The translations under genes were made by a program, and so were the position numbers. Below, piece after piece: positions 10,005 through 18,808 of a stretch of 64,000 nt of DNA (its first letter is position 1; each line of letters starts with the position of its first letter). The notes under the pieces were generated by a model. It saw only the letters and a list, made by a program, of their open reading frames with translations, was not told where the DNA came from and did no database searches. This stretch comes from Cognatitamlana sp035818475 (GTDB lineage Bacteria; Bacteroidota; Bacteroidia; Flavobacteriales; Flavobacteriaceae), in contig NZ_JAYMGV010000003.1 in assembly GCF_035818475.1 (NCBI RefSeq), positions 348,020-412,019 on the forward strand. Reading direction: 5' to 3'.

Positions 10005-11135
10005 ATGAAACGAAGAATTTTTATAGAAAACTCATTAAAAGGTGTTGCAGGTATAACCTTATCAGGTAATCTGTTATCATGTCTTTCAACAAAAAATCAA
10101 GAACCTACAGCATTTATTGACCGTATATTACCGGCCCCAAAAAACGGAGGATTTAGAGATGATAATTATTGGATTTGGGGATCTTCTGTTATTAAGGGAG
10201 AAGACGGCAGATACCATATGTTTGCCTCAAGATGGTCAAAAGATGTAGGCTTTGGGAATTGGGTTTCCAATTCAGAAGTTGTTCGTGCGGTATCTGATAC
10301 TCCGGCCGGACCTTATACTTTTGAAGAAGTGGTGTTAAAAAGGCGTGGACCGGAATTTTTTGATGGCATGTGTACCCATAATCCACGTATTATTAAATAT
10401 AGAGATAAGTATTTGCTCTATCATTTTGGAACGACTTACGATTTTCCGTTACCAGATAAGGGAAACCCGGATATGGGAGAAGATAATTGGCGTAAAGCAT
10501 GGATGAACAAACGTGTGGGATTGGCTATTAGTGATTCCGTTTATGGACCCTGGGAGCGAGTAAATCGTCCGGTAATAGAACCTAGGCCGGGGCATTGGGA
10601 TGCTTCCATTACATCCAACCCGGCACCTGCTGTAGATCCCAAAACAGGTAAAATATTATTAATGTATAAATCCTCTACAAATGGATTAATTCCACCGTTG
10701 TTATTAGGCGTGTCAATGTCTAATAGTCCTAGAGGAGAATATAAAAGGCTGAGTGAAGATCCTATTTTTAGATTTGAAACTCCTGATAATAACCATATTG
10801 ATGTAGAAGACCCATATATTTGGTGGGCTGGAGACCACTATGAAGCTATAGTAAAGGACAGGTCAGGAGAAATATGTGGTGAAGAAGGAGGTGGTGTACA
10901 TGCATGGTCCAAAGATGGTGTAAAATGGGAACTGTTTGAAAAAGTAAAAGCCTACAGCCGTAATATTCTTTGGGAAGATGGCACCCGTACTCATCAAAAC
11001 CATTTTGAAAGGCCTTTTTTATTAATAGAAGATGGGCAGCCAACACATTTGTTTGCGGCAGTCGGTTCCGGACCAAAAGCATGGCAGTTTGAAAATACTT
11101 GGAATATGGTCATACCTTTAAAAACTGAAAAATAA
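10005..11135 (+). CDS. Five-bladed beta-propeller glycosidase, GH43/GH117-like, Tat-type lipoprotein
   Basis: 376 residues. The N-terminus has a twin arginine (KRRIF) followed by a hydrophobic stretch and a lipobox at Cys26 (NLLSC), suggesting a Tat-exported lipoprotein. The body has repeated propeller-blade motifs: NYWIWGSSVIKGEDGRYHMF, VRAVSDTPAGPY, HNPRIIKYRDKYLLYHFG, GLAISDSVYGPW and DVEDPYIWWAGDHYEAI. This pattern is typical of clan GH-F/GH117-like exo-glycosidases (alpha-linked galactose, arabinose or anhydrogalactose), but I cannot assign a CAZy family. A paralogue with the same opening motif (YSIWGSSPIMGDDG) lies at 12819-13940, and a sulfatase separates the two. 88 bp separate it from the GH95 gene. 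Confidence 0.65.
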   Translation: MKRRIFIENSLKGVAGITLSGNLLSCLSTKNQEPTAFIDRILPAPKNGGFRDDNYWIWGSSVIKGEDGRYHMFASRWSKDVGFGNWVSNSEVVRAVSDTPAGPYTFEEVVLKRRGPEFFDGMCTHNPRIIKYRDKYLLYHFGTTYDFPLPDKGNPDMGEDNWRKAWMNKRVGLAISDSVYGPWERVNRPVIEPRPGHWDASITSNPAPAVDPKTGKILLMYKSSTNGLIPPLLLGVSMSNSPRGEYKRLSEDPIFRFETPDNNHIDVEDPYIWWAGDHYEAIVKDRSGEICGEEGGGVHAWSKDGVKWELFEKVKAYSRNILWEDGTRTHQNHFERPFLLIEDGQPTHLFAAVGSGPKAWQFENTWNMVIPLKTEK

Positions 11136-11150
11136 AACTCAAACGTTGAG

Positions 11151-12500
11151 ATGAAAAAACCTTTCTACCTATTATTACTTTTTGCACTGCTAACAATGTC
11201 TTGTCAGATTAAACCAGATAACAAAGATGGAAGTAAGCCTAATGTAATTATCATCTTTACAGACGATCAAGGTTATGCCGATTTAAGTTGCTATGGAGCA
11301 ACAGCATATCAGACACCGCATTTAGATCATTTGGCGGCACAAGGTATTCGTTTTACAGATTTTTATGTGCCGGCCACAGTATGTACACCTTCCCGAGCAG
11401 CACTGCTTACAGGAGCTTATCCTAAACGCGTAGGAATGCATAAAGGAGTATTACGCCCTTTTTCAGATACAGGCCTTTCCCCGGATGAATATACCATGGC
11501 CGAAATGTTAAAGGATGTAGGCTATCAAACGGCTTGTATTGGTAAATGGCACCTGGGGCACCACCCGGAATTTATGCCAAATAATCAGGGATTCGATTAT
11601 TATTTTGGAGTTCCCTATTCCAATGATATGGATTCATATTATTATAGTACAGTTAACTTTCAATCACCGCCGTTACCACTATATGAAAATGAGAAACAGA
11701 TTGAAGCCGGTCCGGATCAGCGTTATCTGACCAAACGCTTTACCGATGTAGCCATAGACTATATTAAAGAACACAAAGAAGCTTCGTTCTTTGTTTATTT
11801 GGCTCATATTATGCCTCATATTCCATTACATGCTTCTGAAGATTTTGAGGGTAAAACTTCTTACGGGTTGTATGGAGATGTGATCACAGAGTTAGACTGG
11901 AATGTAGGTAGACTTGTAACCTTTCTTAAGAAAGAAGGATTGTTTGAAAATACCATTATTGTATATACATCTGATAATGGCCCACATCAAGCTGTTAATG
12001 AAGGTTCAGCAAAACCACTCCGGGGATGGAAAACTCAAACTTGGGAAGGTGGACAACGTGTACCGGGAATTATAACCTGGCCCAAGGAAATTCCGTCAAA
12101 AATAGTTTCAGATGAGCTTATAACAACTATGGATTTAATGCCAACTCTGGCAGCTATAACTAAAGGTACTTTACCAAATGATAAGCCGGTTGATGGGAGA
12201 AACATTGAACATTTTCTAAAGAACCCTGTGTCAAAGATTGAAGAATCTCCCTTCTTTTATTATGCTACTAATGGAGAAGTTGAAGCAGTGCGAATGGGTA
12301 AATGGAAGCTACATATAGCGAAACGTGCGCATCAAAACTTCTCTGTGACTTTGTATGATTTGCAAAATGATGTTGGAGAAAAGAATAATTTGGCAGATAA
12401 GCATCCGGAAATTGTAGATCAATTACAAACAGTTATTGCCAATTTTGATGAACAGTTAACTAAAGAAATAAGGCCTGTTGGTAAATTTAATACCGAATAA
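11151..12500 (+). CDS. S1-family sulfatase (arylsulfatase A-like), CTPSR type
   Basis: 449 residues, lipobox at Cys18. The formylglycine core is C78-T-P-S-R82 within ATVCTPSRAALLTGAYP; the cysteine is converted post-translationally to formylglycine by a maturase that is not in this window. Metal-binding D38/D39 lie in FTDDQGYADL, and GKWHLG follows at about residue 131. YTSDNGPH and LRGWKTQTWEGGQRVPGIITWP complete the S1 active-site set. It removes ester sulfate from a sugar, most likely an exo-acting step exposing a residue for the neighbouring propeller glycosidases (15 bp upstream, and after a 318-bp gap downstream). Sugar and position specificity cannot be read. Confidence 0.9.
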   Translation: MKKPFYLLLLFALLTMSCQIKPDNKDGSKPNVIIIFTDDQGYADLSCYGATAYQTPHLDHLAAQGIRFTDFYVPATVCTPSRAALLTGAYPKRVGMHKGVLRPFSDTGLSPDEYTMAEMLKDVGYQTACIGKWHLGHHPEFMPNNQGFDYYFGVPYSNDMDSYYYSTVNFQSPPLPLYENEKQIEAGPDQRYLTKRFTDVAIDYIKEHKEASFFVYLAHIMPHIPLHASEDFEGKTSYGLYGDVITELDWNVGRLVTFLKKEGLFENTIIVYTSDNGPHQAVNEGSAKPLRGWKTQTWEGGQRVPGIITWPKEIPSKIVSDELITTMDLMPTLAAITKGTLPNDKPVDGRNIEHFLKNPVSKIEESPFFYYATNGEVEAVRMGKWKLHIAKRAHQNFSVTLYDLQNDVGEKNNLADKHPEIVDQLQTVIANFDEQLTKEIRPVGKFNTE

Positions 12501-12818
12501 AGGTTATCTTTTTAAATACTATCAAAATATAAAATATACCACCTGTTCCCTGCAAATTAAGTATCTAATCGGGTAAAAATAGTAGTGGGAGCGTCCCTGC
12601 GATTATCATTAATTTTGAAAAGGCAGTCTTTTTTGAATTTATTAAACGTGTTTTTAGGAGATAACCATTGTGATAGTATTGAATTTACTTTAAAAAAGTA
12701 ATTGAAGTCCATTATCATAGAGTGTCGTATCAACCTAAACTACGCCCTGAATGCAATTAAAGAGGTATCAGGAGCTCTTATAAATTTCATCAGCTTCTTA
12801 AATTATAAATAACCATAA
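12501..12818. other. Non-coding gap with a possible one-frame gene relic
   Basis: No intact gene. On the + strand one frame reads about 65 codons with a single internal stop: roughly 12610-12810, containing FLGDNHCDSIEFTLKK, then TAA, then LKSIIIECRINLNYALNAI and a final TAA just before the next gene. There is no family match that I recognise, and AT-rich DNA yields such frames by chance. The gap may equally be a promoter region for the following propeller gene, although no clear TTG/TAnnTTTG pair was found. Confidence 0.2.
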
Positions 12819-13940
12819 ATGAAAAAAATAAAGATTTTTACGATAAGTATATTAACAGGCCTAATAGTTGTAGCATGTAAAACAGAACAAAAGAAGCAAA
12901 AGGCTGATACTGCCATTTTAGAACAAATAACAGCTGAAGTAAAACCTTTTGCCTCCCGTTTGGAATGGACAGAAGCAAAATTGGAAGATGAAAATTATAG
13001 TATTTGGGGTAGCTCGCCCATTATGGGAGATGATGGCAAAGTTCATGTGTTTTCTGCCCGGTGGCCGGAGTATAATATTGATCCTGCATGGCGTAAATCC
13101 TCTGAAGTAGCTCATTATGTGGCTGATTCGCCTGAAGGGCCTTTTACTTTTTCTGATGTAGCCATAAAAGGCAGTGGTGTGGAAGGAACCTGGAACCGCT
13201 ATGCGCCTCACAATCCTGAAATACAAAAGATTGGTGAGTATTATGCCATTACCTTTGTGGCCAATAGTGATTACCGCCAACCTCCACATCCGGCCAATCA
13301 AAAAGTAGGATTGGTGTATTCCAAATCCCTTTATGGTCCTTGGAAAAAAGCCGGTAAAGAAGGAATGATTATAGAAGTTTCGGAAGACTCTAATCACTGG
13401 ACCTATGGTTCAAAACTAGGTGTAGATAACCCGTGTCTAAACGAAGTAGATGGTAAGCCTATAGTATATTTTAAAGCACGCTTAAAAGAAGAAGATGGAG
13501 GTATCAAGGCTAAATATGCTTACGCAACGGCAGAAAGCATTGAAGGCCCTTATACTATGTCCGAACCTATTACCGATAATGACTCATACCTGGAAGATGC
13601 CACTGCATTTACATGGGATGATAAATATTACTTACTGACTACAGATAATCACGGAACAGTAACCGGAGTAGAGGGAGGCGGTATCCTGTGGGCAAGTGAT
13701 GATTGGCGTAAGTTCGATGTTAAAAATATACAATTAGCCTATGATTTGATTCCCTCCTATAACAAAGGTTACGATGAATCAAAAGTGACTAAAATATATA
13801 GTGGCTGGCCAAAATTTGAGCGTCCTAAAATATTAATACAGAACGGGAAGCCTACCTATTTCTTTGCACCTTCCGGTTGGAACATAGAGGGCGGTAAACG
13901 TTCTGTATGCTACATACTAAAAATTAACCACGATAAATAA
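12819..13940 (+). CDS. Five-bladed beta-propeller glycosidase, GH43/GH117-like lipoprotein (paralogue)
   Basis: 373 residues, lipobox at Cys20 (IVVAC). It shares the propeller plan of the protein at 10005: YSIWGSSPIMGDDGKVHVF, then EVAHYVADSPEGPFTF, HNPEIQKIGEYYAITFV, GLVYSKSLYGPW, and LEDATAFTWDDKYYLLTTD. Toward the C-terminus GWPKFERPKILIQNGKPTYFF parallels HFERPFLLIEDGQPTHLFAA of the first copy, so the two are clearly paralogues. The role is inferred to be exo-glycosidase activity in the periplasm; the family is uncertain. It precedes the GHL6/GH151-like gene by 38 bp. Confidence 0.65.
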   Translation: MKKIKIFTISILTGLIVVACKTEQKKQKADTAILEQITAEVKPFASRLEWTEAKLEDENYSIWGSSPIMGDDGKVHVFSARWPEYNIDPAWRKSSEVAHYVADSPEGPFTFSDVAIKGSGVEGTWNRYAPHNPEIQKIGEYYAITFVANSDYRQPPHPANQKVGLVYSKSLYGPWKKAGKEGMIIEVSEDSNHWTYGSKLGVDNPCLNEVDGKPIVYFKARLKEEDGGIKAKYAYATAESIEGPYTMSEPITDNDSYLEDATAFTWDDKYYLLTTDNHGTVTGVEGGGILWASDDWRKFDVKNIQLAYDLIPSYNKGYDESKVTKIYSGWPKFERPKILIQNGKPTYFFAPSGWNIEGGKRSVCYILKINHDK

Positions 13941-13978
13941 AGAGAAGAATAGAAACCTATTATATAAATTATTACTAA

Positions 13979-16381
13979 ATGAATAGATTTTTCATTATAC
14001 TGTTTTGCCTGACATGTTCAGTTTCACTATATGCACAAAATGAATATGCCAAAAAACTTAAGGAAAAGCATATCCCAGATATCCGTGGGAGAGTACAGAC
14101 CTTAGATGTAGCTACGGGTAAAGTTATAAGCTTAGACCTTCAGAATTATTGGAGAAGTAACCTGCTTATAAAACACGGAGTCATTACTACCGAAAAACGC
14201 CCTAAAGCCCAACACGTACCCGGTTTGGTGGAGTACCGTGTGTATGTGGCAACTTCGGGAACCTATACCATCAGTTCGGAAGCAGTCTTTTCAGAGAATG
14301 CCGCTATGCATTTGACCGTAGATGGTGAAAAAAAAGCAACACTTTTTGAAAATCCCGAAACGGGGCAACAAACCGTAAAGAAAGTAGCCTTGTACAAAGG
14401 CATGCACTATATCCGGCTGACTTCTGATAAGCTCAACACACCAGTGCCTAACATCAAGAGCATTTCCCTAAAGCTGGAAAAAGTGAAAAATATTGTTGCA
14501 CCTGCCTCTCCAGCACCAGTTAGGAGAGGTATTCCATCCACTGCCAAAAAGGGATGGGAGTATGATGTCAGCCGTAAAATCCACCTTGACTTCCATACTG
14601 CGGCTTATGTAGATAAAATAGGAACCAAGTGGAATCCGGATGAGTTTGCAGCGACCCTGGCTGATAACGGACTAAATGCCGTAACCGTTTTTGCCAAAGG
14701 GCATCATGGTTTTGCCTTTTACAATACCAAAATAGGAACCATACATCCTGGTTTGGATTTTGACTTGTTAAAAGAACAAATTGAGGCTTGCCACAAACGC
14801 GGGATTAAAGTACTGGCCTATTTTTCTGTGAATGTGGATGAGCTTTGGGCAACTACAGAAGAAGGCGTGAACCCCAATTGGGAGAAGTTTCAGCAAGTGG
14901 ATGCCAACCCTGAAAAGTCGTATATAAAAGACTATACCTGGCCAATGATTCGGGAAGTCGTAGAAAACTATGATATTGATGGTTTCTGGTTTGATTTTCC
15001 TGGTTATGATGAGTTTGTAGCTCAAACTATTGATATGATACGTAGTATCAAACCCAACCTTATTTCAGCGTATAATCACCAGTTTGAAAAACCTCGTAAA
15101 GAGTTAGCCAAACAAGATATTATGGAGATTGAAGCCTGGTTACACTCACAGTCGCTTTATCGCATGTCCTATATTGCCCGTTATGCACATGGCTCTACAC
15201 CAATTGTAGGAATGACCACTCGCTTTTGGAGAACATGGGGGGATTTTGGGCTTGTTAGTGATGAAGCGATGCTTAAATATGAAACGGCAGTAAGTTTTGC
15301 CAATGGTTCCGGGATTACCATAGGTGATCAACTGCACCCTAATGGCAGACTGGAACCAGCCGTGTATGAAGTCATTGGAAAGGCAATGGATTTGGCTAAA
15401 ACTATTGAACCGTATGTAAACGGAGCTTCCTTTGTACCCTATGTAGCCTATTTACGTCAAAACCTTAAAGCATCTGCATCACTGGTCGATAACGGTATTC
15501 ATTACAATGTTGTGGACGAAAAAATGCCACTTGCCCCATATAAAGCATTGGTTATCCCTATGGCTCATAAATTACCTGATGATTATCTGCCAAAGCTGGA
15601 AGCTTTCGTAAAGAATGGAGGGAAGTTAATTATTTATGGTAACCCGTCTGAAAAGCTGCAAGCCCTTTTGGGAGTTAAAAAATATGAAATTAATCTTGTA
15701 AAAGCCAGTGAAAAAGATGATCTCGAAGGTGCCTTTGTAAGAAACAGGGATAAAGTATTGCCAACTGCAGCAGCTATGGATATTTTGGTAAGACATTCCA
15801 TTGTAGCTGTGAAGCCTGTAGGAGATACCAAAGAAGTTGCTCCGCTAGTTTGGCAAATGAACCATGGAACAACACATAGATTGTCGCACCGCCAAAGTCC
15901 GCCTATGGATGAAGCCTCTGACTACTCCGCTATTACCCACAGAAAATTAGGCAAAGGAGAAATCATCTACTCCCCATTGTCCATCATGGAAGCCTATGTC
16001 AAAGACGGATTTACACAAATGCGTCATATTTTTAAAGATATGTTCCAAAAAGTGGTAACTTCGGAAGAACGCTTGGTGGAAGTTACAGGAAAAACCAATC
16101 TGGAAGTCTCTGTAATGCAGAAGGAAACACGTACGGTAATTCATCTGGTACATGCACCTCAGACTCGTATAGCATCAGAAGATACCCAACCGATTATTAA
16201 TGAATTCCCAATAGTGCGGGGCACCTTATTGAAAATCAATAAAGATCTGGTAAAAGGCAGAACCCTTAAAATAGTAACCGACAACCTTAAAGAACTTGCT
16301 CCAATAAAAGAAGGAGATAATCAGGTGTACTATAGCGTTCCTGATTTTACAATTAACAGCGTATTTGTATTAGAGAATTAA
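13979..16381 (+). CDS. GHL6 (PF14871-type) TIM-barrel glycosidase, GH151-like alpha-L-fucosidase candidate
   Basis: 800 residues with a cleavable signal peptide (about 1-19, SLYAQ). Three parts are visible. An N-terminal beta-sandwich (about 30-165, GTYTISSEAVF...) looks like a PA14/CBM-type module. The TIM barrel (about 195-460) has the GHL6 pattern IHLDFHTAAYVDKIG, VTVFAKGHHGFAFYNTKIG, HPGLDFDLL and CHKRGIKVLAYFSVN. A class I amidotransferase-like fold follows (about 470-690), as in GH151 and GH42 trimerisation domains. D339 in GFWFDFPGYDEF sits where GH29/GH151 fucosidases place the nucleophile (WFDG). GH151 assignment is my inference; the barrel family is firmer. It is followed 33 bp later by a GH95. 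Confidence 0.65.
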   Translation: MNRFFIILFCLTCSVSLYAQNEYAKKLKEKHIPDIRGRVQTLDVATGKVISLDLQNYWRSNLLIKHGVITTEKRPKAQHVPGLVEYRVYVATSGTYTISSEAVFSENAAMHLTVDGEKKATLFENPETGQQTVKKVALYKGMHYIRLTSDKLNTPVPNIKSISLKLEKVKNIVAPASPAPVRRGIPSTAKKGWEYDVSRKIHLDFHTAAYVDKIGTKWNPDEFAATLADNGLNAVTVFAKGHHGFAFYNTKIGTIHPGLDFDLLKEQIEACHKRGIKVLAYFSVNVDELWATTEEGVNPNWEKFQQVDANPEKSYIKDYTWPMIREVVENYDIDGFWFDFPGYDEFVAQTIDMIRSIKPNLISAYNHQFEKPRKELAKQDIMEIEAWLHSQSLYRMSYIARYAHGSTPIVGMTTRFWRTWGDFGLVSDEAMLKYETAVSFANGSGITIGDQLHPNGRLEPAVYEVIGKAMDLAKTIEPYVNGASFVPYVAYLRQNLKASASLVDNGIHYNVVDEKMPLAPYKALVIPMAHKLPDDYLPKLEAFVKNGGKLIIYGNPSEKLQALLGVKKYEINLVKASEKDDLEGAFVRNRDKVLPTAAAMDILVRHSIVAVKPVGDTKEVAPLVWQMNHGTTHRLSHRQSPPMDEASDYSAITHRKLGKGEIIYSPLSIMEAYVKDGFTQMRHIFKDMFQKVVTSEERLVEVTGKTNLEVSVMQKETRTVIHLVHAPQTRIASEDTQPIINEFPIVRGTLLKINKDLVKGRTLKIVTDNLKELAPIKEGDNQVYYSVPDFTINSVFVLEN

Positions 16382-16414
16382 TTAAAATATCAGAAGAACA
16401 AAAACACAGTTTTC

Positions 16415-18799
16415 ATGAAATTAAAAATAAAATCCCTTAGTATATTATTTAGTTTAATTGGAGCCTATTCATGGGCACAGAACCATAATACAACGTTATG
16501 GTATGAACATCCCGCAGAAGATTGGCGTACTCAGGCCTTACACCTTGGGAACGGTTATATGGGAGCGTCTTATTACGGAGGGATAAAATCTGAACGTTTC
16601 GATATTACCGAAGAAACCATGTGGTTTGGTGGCCCGGGAGAAAACCCTGATTATAATTATGGTATCCGTGAAGGGGCTAATAATTACCTGAAAGACATCC
16701 GGGAATCAATTGTTAGTGGAGACATTGGAAAGGCTGATAAATTAGTACAACAGCATTTTACCGGAAACACTGAAAACTTTGGAGCCCTTACTTCCATAGA
16801 GCAGTTATACCTTGATTTTGAAAACCATGATGGTAAAGTAAGTGATTATAAACGTACACTGGATGTAGCTAATTCTTTGGCTACCGTAACTTACAGCATG
16901 GATAATATTAACTATTCTAGAGAATATTTTTGCAGTTATCCGGACCGAGTGATGGCCGTACACCTTAAAAGTGATGCCCGAGGTAAGATAGGTTTTAGCA
17001 TTAGACAAGCCTTTACACAGGAGTCTAATGAAATAATTGTTGAGGGTAATGAAATTCATGTAAAAGGTAAAATAAATGGGAATAACCGTCAGTACGAAGT
17101 CAAAATCAAAGTGCTGCACGATGGTGGTAAACTATCCGACGAAAAGGGGACTTTAACCCTTACAGGAGCAAATAATGCTATCTTGCTGTATACGGCTGCC
17201 ACAGAATATAAAGCCGTTGCTCCGTTGTATAATGGAGCAAACCCTGTAGCTATCACGCGCAAGTGTATAGATAAAGCTGTAAAAAAGGGGTATGAGCAAT
17301 TAAAAGCTGATCATATTGCAGATTATAGAAGTTTGTACGATCGAGTATCCCTGGAAATGGACGGAGATCCTACATTGGAAAAACTCCCTACAGACAAGCG
17401 TTATGAAATGTTGAAAACCGGTATGACAGATGATGCCGGTTTAAAAGTATTGTTATTCAATTTAGGACGTTACCTGCTTCTAAGTGCATCCAGATCAGGA
17501 ACATTACCTTCAGGGCTTCAGGGGGTGTGGGTAACTGATGAAAGAGCTGCCTGGGCCGGAAATTACCAAAGTAATATTAATCTACAGGAAATGTACTGGA
17601 CAGCCGGGCCACTCAACCTGCCGGAAGTTCAGGAATCTTATATCAATTGGATAAAAACCCTGATAGAACCAGGCAGAAAAGTAGCCAAAGCCTATTATGG
17701 AACTGACGGATGGGTGAGCCATACCACAGGAAACATCTGGGGTTTTGCGTCTCCAGGAGGGCATATGCTTTGGGGAATGTACCCGTCAGGAGCAGCCTGG
17801 CATTGTCAACACCTTTGGAGTCAGTACGAATTTACTCAAGATAAAAAATACCTGAAAAAGGAAGCCTACCCCATTATGAAAGAAGCTGCCCTGTTTTGGT
17901 TGCAAAACATGGTAGAATACGAAGGCAAATACATCATTGCTCCAACCGTGTCATCAGAACATGGTGTAGATATCAGGGATGGAAAGCCTGTAGAATACGC
18001 CCTTACTAACGGTGAAGTCACAAAAGATAAATGGCTGAACTTACCGGGAGCTTATCAGGATATTCAGATGGTATACGACCTCTATAGCAATGTTATGGAA
18101 GCTTCAGAAATATTAGGTATTGATACAGGTTTTCGAGCTAAAGTAAAAGCGACCAGAGACCGATTGTTACCCATGAGAATTGGTAAATACGGGCAAATAC
18201 AGGAATGGGCGTGGGATATGGACAACCCACGAGACCACCATCGCCATATAGCCCATATGTATGCGCTTATGCCGGGAAGGCAAATTGATCCATACAAAAC
18301 CCCGGAACTGGCTAAAGCAGCAGAAATTTCCCTGAATATGCGAGGGCATACATTATATGGCCCCAAATGGCCACATATGGGAGGTAACTGGAACAGAACA
18401 TGGCGTATTTGGTGCTATACCAGGCTTTTGGACGGTGAAAAAGCAGCCAGAATCTTTAATGATATGGTAACACAGGTAGGTTTTGAAAACCTGATGGCTC
18501 ATGAAAGTAACAATATGCAGGTAGATGGTTCTATGTCTACTCCGGGGTTTATGGCCGAAATGATGCTGCAATCACATCAGGGAGAAATTCATATATTGCC
18601 GGCTGTACCCATAGAATGGCCTGCAGGAAAAGTCAAAGGGCTCATAGCACGTGGCGGATTTAAAGTTGATATTGAATGGCGATACGGACAACTGGTCTCC
18701 TGTATCATAGTATCGGAAAAAGGGCAAGAATTACCCCCTATAAGAGTTAAGGGAGAACTTGTTGACCCAACAAAAGATAGTAGAATCATCATAAAATAA
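16415..18799 (+). CDS. GH95 glycosidase, second paralogue (altered acid motif)
   Basis: 794 residues with a type I signal peptide (about 1-21, YSWAQ). GH95 landmarks: LHLGNGYMGASYYGG, ETMWFGGPGENPDY, asparagines N387/N389 in QSNINLQEMYW, E515 in TVSSEHG, and D704 in QVDGSMSTPGFMAEMML. The catalytic residues are therefore present, but the acid loop is T-V-S-S-E rather than the usual S-P-S-x-S-P-E, and the last motif differs from DGNxGxTAGIAEML. This suggests a different substrate from the GH95 at 7502, possibly alpha-L-galactose or a substituted fucose. It is periplasmic and soluble by its signal peptide, whereas the first paralogue is a lipoprotein. It lies 9 bp before the GH20 gene. Confidence 0.87.
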   Translation: MKLKIKSLSILFSLIGAYSWAQNHNTTLWYEHPAEDWRTQALHLGNGYMGASYYGGIKSERFDITEETMWFGGPGENPDYNYGIREGANNYLKDIRESIVSGDIGKADKLVQQHFTGNTENFGALTSIEQLYLDFENHDGKVSDYKRTLDVANSLATVTYSMDNINYSREYFCSYPDRVMAVHLKSDARGKIGFSIRQAFTQESNEIIVEGNEIHVKGKINGNNRQYEVKIKVLHDGGKLSDEKGTLTLTGANNAILLYTAATEYKAVAPLYNGANPVAITRKCIDKAVKKGYEQLKADHIADYRSLYDRVSLEMDGDPTLEKLPTDKRYEMLKTGMTDDAGLKVLLFNLGRYLLLSASRSGTLPSGLQGVWVTDERAAWAGNYQSNINLQEMYWTAGPLNLPEVQESYINWIKTLIEPGRKVAKAYYGTDGWVSHTTGNIWGFASPGGHMLWGMYPSGAAWHCQHLWSQYEFTQDKKYLKKEAYPIMKEAALFWLQNMVEYEGKYIIAPTVSSEHGVDIRDGKPVEYALTNGEVTKDKWLNLPGAYQDIQMVYDLYSNVMEASEILGIDTGFRAKVKATRDRLLPMRIGKYGQIQEWAWDMDNPRDHHRHIAHMYALMPGRQIDPYKTPELAKAAEISLNMRGHTLYGPKWPHMGGNWNRTWRIWCYTRLLDGEKAARIFNDMVTQVGFENLMAHESNNMQVDGSMSTPGFMAEMMLQSHQGEIHILPAVPIEWPAGKVKGLIARGGFKVDIEWRYGQLVSCIIVSEKGQELPPIRVKGELVDPTKDSRIIIK

Positions 18800-18808
18800 T
18801 CAATTATA

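Noticed and set aside
12918..13397. 159-codon open frame on the minus strand
   Set aside because: Antisense to the second propeller glycosidase; no motif and no start context.
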